From NCBI GenBank assembly GCA_013824045.1, contig PNND01000287.1:1-8417 (forward strand): DNA of 8,417 nucleotides, given 5' to 3'. The notes under the pieces were generated by a model. The model saw nothing but the letters and a program-made list of their open reading frames with translations. It was not told the DNA's origin and did not search any database. This stretch comes from Rhodobacter sp. (GTDB lineage Bacteria > Pseudomonadota > Alphaproteobacteria > Rhodobacterales > Rhodobacteraceae). Below, piece by piece: positions 5,989-8,417 of this stretch; positions within the stretch are counted from its first letter, which is position 1, and every line of letters starts with the position of its first letter. Made by a program: the position numbers and the translations under genes.

Positions 5989-6861
5989 TCAGAACCACTG
6001 CCCCGGCTCCATAAGGCCAAGGTCCATCAATTGCTGCGAATGCCATTGGAACCGGGTGGAATTGTGCCATTGGAAGGTCTTGATATCCCATTTTGAACCG
6101 GGATTGGCCTTGAGCGCCTTGGCAGTCCGGAAGGAACAGACGGTGGCGGTCAGGTTGTTGTGCCATGGGCAGGCGTAAGTGTTGTATTCCTCATCGTTGA
6201 AGGTAAAGTCGGGGCGCAGGATCAGCCCCTTCTTCGCTTTGAACACGGAGATGCGGTCGATCTTGCGGCGGGTGGGGGGGACGTGTTCCTCGAACCGCCA
6301 GCGCAGGCCGCCGAAGAAATCAAGTTGCCGCTCCTTGGGATGCCAGTGGTTGTCGGCATCCTGCCGGGCAAGGGCGTAATAGCCGGACCGATCGAGATGG
6401 GCGTTTTCCAGACTGACCGCGCCGGGAAAGCGGTCAAGGTCGCCGGCATAGAGGTCGATCACATAGGTCAGCATCGCATCGCGCCGTTCTTCGGCATGGA
6501 AGGCGATCAGGTCGCGCACGGTGCGGGCTTCGCAGAACGGATAGAACAGGTATTCGCCGTTGAAGCAGTAATACATCCACAGGCCGGGGAAGGCGTCGAT
6601 CAGCGGATTGACCGCCGCCATCATGGCGTTTTCGGCATGAACGTCATGGGTGATGCGGTGGACCTTGTCCTCCAGCCCCTTGGGCGTGGCGATCTCTGCC
6701 GGGGCGAGCATCAGAACATCACGAAAGCCTGCCTGAAGGTGATGGCGCAGGGTCGTGTCCACCTCGATGGGATCTTCCGCAAGGATGATCGCCATGGGAC
6801 CCTTGAGCGGCGGTTGGGACGCCGCCGCGCTGATGTAGGATGACACGCTGTCAAATTGCAT
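5989..6861 (-). CDS. Uncharacterised protein, possibly glycosyltransferase-like
   Basis: A 290-residue soluble protein that I do not recognise with certainty. The start [20 protein letters not shown] (23-42), with alternating hydrophobic and acidic residues, and the central [20 protein letters not shown] (113-132) are reminiscent of proteins annotated as family-2-like glycosyltransferases in Rhodobacterales. There is a DLD at 141-143 but no convincing DXD nucleotide-sugar site. The C-terminal part has unusual, probably conserved, aromatic and histidine-rich segments: YACPWHNNL (229-237) and [16 protein letters not shown] (263-278). No signal peptide or membrane segment is seen. The start at 6861 ([10 protein letters not shown]) is preferred over 6978; another ATG at 6795 is possible. 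It is convergent with nrsF (12-nt gap) and divergent from miaB (187-nt gap), so it appears to be a single-gene unit unrelated to the bufferin module. Confidence 0.6.
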   Translation of the reverse strand: MQFDSVSSYISAAASQPPLKGPMAIILAEDPIEVDTTLRHHLQAGFRDVLMLAPAEIATPKGLEDKVHRITHDVHAENAMMAAVNPLIDAFPGLWMYYCFNGEYLFYPFCEARTVRDLIAFHAEERRDAMLTYVIDLYAGDLDRFPGAVSLENAHLDRSGYYALARQDADNHWHPKERQLDFFGGLRWRFEEHVPPTRRKIDRISVFKAKKGLILRPDFTFNDEEYNTYACPWHNNLTATVCSFRTAKALKANPGSKWDIKTFQWHNSTRFQWHSQQLMDLGLMEPGQWF

Positions 6862-6878
6862 GGACCTGCCCCAAGTCC
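6862..6878 (-). promoter_or_regulatory. Small hairpin over the ribosome site of the 5989-6861 gene
   Basis: Directly upstream of the start codon, the minus strand reads GGACTTG-GGG-CAGGTCC, which folds into a 7-bp stem (one G-U pair) with a 3-nt loop. The only Shine-Dalgarno-like bases (GGGGCAGG) lie inside it, so translation initiation could be dampened. This is seen in sequence only; function is unproven. Confidence 0.35.
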
Positions 6879-7048
6879 GAACCCGATACCCTGTGCCCCG
6901 GTCGTTGCCGGGCTGTAACGGCGTACAGAGTCCGGCATGGGCCGGGGCAATGCAACCCCCCGCGCGCGAGGCGATCACGAAAATGCCGGATCATTGCAGA
7001 GAGGCGGCGTTTGCGTGTATGGGGCGGGCTGCGGAACAGGGGTGCGCC

Positions 7049-8365
7049 ATGGCGGAACCGAAGAAGCTTTTCATCAAGACTTATGGCTGTCAGATGAACG
7101 TCTATGACAGCGAGCGCATGGTCGAGTCGCTGGGCGCCGAAGGCTATGTTACCACCGAGGTCGCCGAAGAGGCGGATATGGTGCTGCTGAACACCTGCCA
7201 TATCCGCGAAAAGGCATCGGAAAAGCTGTATTCCGATCTGGGCCGGTTGAAGCCGCTGAAGGCGGCGAAGCCAGGAATGAAGATCGGCGTGGCAGGCTGT
7301 GTCGCGCAGGCCGAGGGGGCTGAGATTCAGCGAAGAATGCCGCTGGTCGATCTGGTGGTGGGGCCGCAAAGCTATCACCGCTTGCCCGCGATGATGGGCG
7401 ATCTGGCGCAGGGTAAGACCGCCATCGAGACTGATTTCCCGCCCGAGGACAAGTTCGACCATCTGCCTGAGCGCAAGGTGCTGCGCGGCCCTTCGGCGTT
7501 TCTGACGGTGCAGGAAGGTTGTGACAAGTTCTGCGCCTTTTGCGTGGTGCCTTATACGCGCGGGGCCGAAGTCAGCCGCCCGGTGGACCGCCTGCTGACC
7601 GAGGCGCGGGGGTTGGTGGAGAAGGGCGTGAAGGAGATCACCCTTCTGGGCCAGAACGTGAATGCCTATCACGGCGCGGGCGAGGGCGGGGCATGGGGCC
7701 TTGCGCGGCTGGTCCGGGCTTTGGCACGAATCGACGGGCTGGAGCGCATCCGCTACACAACATCCCATCCCAACGACATGGAAGATGACCTGATCGCCGC
7801 ACATGGGGATGAGGCGAAGCTGATGCCCTATCTGCATCTGCCGGTGCAATCGGGCAGCGACCGTATCCTGAAGGCGATGAACCGCAAGCACACGCGGGAT
7901 CAGTATTTTCTTCTGATCGAACGCATCAGGGCGGCGCGGCCCGATATTCTGCTGAGTTCGGATTTCATCGTGGGCTTCCCCGGTGAGACGGATCAGGATT
8001 TCGCCGATACGATGGACCTGATCCGCACGGTCGGGTTCGGGTCTTCGTTCAGCTTCAAGTATTCCGCCCGTCCCGGCACGCCGGCGGCCGAGAAGGAACC
8101 TGTTGCGGCCGAGGTGGCGGATGCGCGGTTGCAGGAGTTGCAGGCGCTGATCACCGCGCAGCAACGCGCCGCGCAAGAGGTAATGGTCGGGCGCGAAGTG
8201 GGCGTGATCTATGAAAAGCCGGGCCGTCTGCCGGGGCAGATGGTGGGCAAATCCGACCATCTGCATGCGGTGCATGTGGATGATCCGGACGGGCGGATCG
8301 GCGATCTGGTGCGCGTGCGGATCAAGGCGACATCGTCCAATTCACTGGCCGGGCAGCGCCTGTAA
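7049..8365 (+). CDS. miaB: MiaB tRNA-2-methylthio-N6-dimethylallyladenosine synthase
   Basis: Cytoplasmic radical-SAM methylthiotransferase that converts N6-isopentenyl-adenosine-37 of UNN-reading tRNAs to the 2-methylthio form, using two [4Fe-4S] clusters. The 438-residue product has the N-terminal UPF0004 domain with cluster cysteines C14 (TYGCQMN), C50 ([11 protein letters not shown]) and C84 (VAGCVAQ). The radical-SAM motif is CDKFCAFC (C158, C162, C165), and the C-terminal TRAM domain (about 375-437) contains [19 protein letters not shown]. The HIREKASEK segment and overall length indicate MiaB rather than RimO or MtaB. The start at 7049 ([14 protein letters not shown]) is chosen for its N-terminus and an AGGGG site just upstream; the open frame continues back to 6860 but without family resemblance. 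No clear promoter could be read in 6862-7048. After the stop, 52 nt remain with no identifiable gene. Confidence 0.96.
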   Translation: MAEPKKLFIKTYGCQMNVYDSERMVESLGAEGYVTTEVAEEADMVLLNTCHIREKASEKLYSDLGRLKPLKAAKPGMKIGVAGCVAQAEGAEIQRRMPLVDLVVGPQSYHRLPAMMGDLAQGKTAIETDFPPEDKFDHLPERKVLRGPSAFLTVQEGCDKFCAFCVVPYTRGAEVSRPVDRLLTEARGLVEKGVKEITLLGQNVNAYHGAGEGGAWGLARLVRALARIDGLERIRYTTSHPNDMEDDLIAAHGDEAKLMPYLHLPVQSGSDRILKAMNRKHTRDQYFLLIERIRAARPDILLSSDFIVGFPGETDQDFADTMDLIRTVGFGSSFSFKYSARPGTPAAEKEPVAAEVADARLQELQALITAQQRAAQEVMVGREVGVIYEKPGRLPGQMVGKSDHLHAVHVDDPDGRIGDLVRVRIKATSSNSLAGQRL

Positions 8366-8417
8366 TCCGGCGAAGGCTAGGGGCGAAGCCGCGAAGGATT
8401 GTTTCTGATTGGGAAAC

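Noticed and set aside
5058..6014. 318-codon plus-strand frame across the sigma and anti-sigma genes
   Set aside because: It is glycine-, alanine- and aspartate-rich, spans two real genes in another frame and has no family features.
6914..6940. A third SigF-type promoter near GTAACG at 6914
   Set aside because: No CGAA is found at the 16-nt spacing, so the match is only the -35 hexamer.
6851..8275. 474-codon minus-strand open frame opposite miaB
   Set aside because: miaB on the other strand has all its cluster cysteines and the TRAM domain; the antisense product is arginine/histidine-rich low-information sequence.

Overview
The window is high-GC DNA with dense, tightly spaced genes. Its gene content suggests an alphaproteobacterium, most likely of the Rhodobacterales (Rhodobacter/Paracoccus relatives). 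That placement rests on family resemblance and composition, not on a search.

Layout, left to right. (1) 13-1910, + strand: the permease and the ATPase of a sugar ABC importer that closely resembles the rhizobial fructose system FrcC/FrcA, closed by a clear rho-independent terminator at 1936-1961. (2) 1962-2194: no credible gene; it holds a short GTCTGCAC-type repeat cluster and a strong hairpin just beyond the end of the next operon. (3) 4560 down to 2195, - strand: a complete four-gene bufferin-type RiPP operon. It encodes a secreted four-cysteine precursor (DUF2282, bufA), a DUF692/MNIO multinuclear iron oxidase (bufB), a DUF2063 partner (bufC) and a DoxX-family membrane protein (bufD). (4) 4561-4795: the divergent regulatory region. 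(5) 4796-5976, + strand: an ECF sigma factor of the SigF (ECF16) type, with a 4-nt ATGA junction to a six-helix DUF1109 anti-sigma factor (NrsF type). (6) 6861 down to 5989, - strand: an unassigned protein, possibly glycosyltransferase-like. (7) 7049-8365, + strand: miaB, the radical-SAM tRNA methylthiotransferase.

The most interesting part is 2195-5976, which reads as a self-contained metal-stress module. The two divergent operons each carry the same promoter pattern, GTAAC plus one base, 16 bases, then CGAA: at 4666-4641 on the minus strand in front of bufA, and at 4758-4783 on the plus strand in front of the sigma gene. This fits the GTAACC/CGAA consensus that I recall for Caulobacter SigF. 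The simplest reading: NrsF holds the sigma factor at the membrane, metal (probably copper) or thiol stress sensed through its conserved cysteines releases it, and it then transcribes both its own operon and bufABCD. The precursor would be exported after BufB/BufC modify its cysteines, yielding a periplasmic copper-binding peptide. The regulatory link is inferred from the promoter matches and gene order. The family identities are well supported by motifs.

The bufA transcript also seems to carry a leader hairpin and a perfect 10-bp hairpin directly after the precursor stop codon. The second could favour expression of the precursor over the modifying enzymes. The long open frames opposite the frc, buf and miaB genes are high-GC shadows and were left out.
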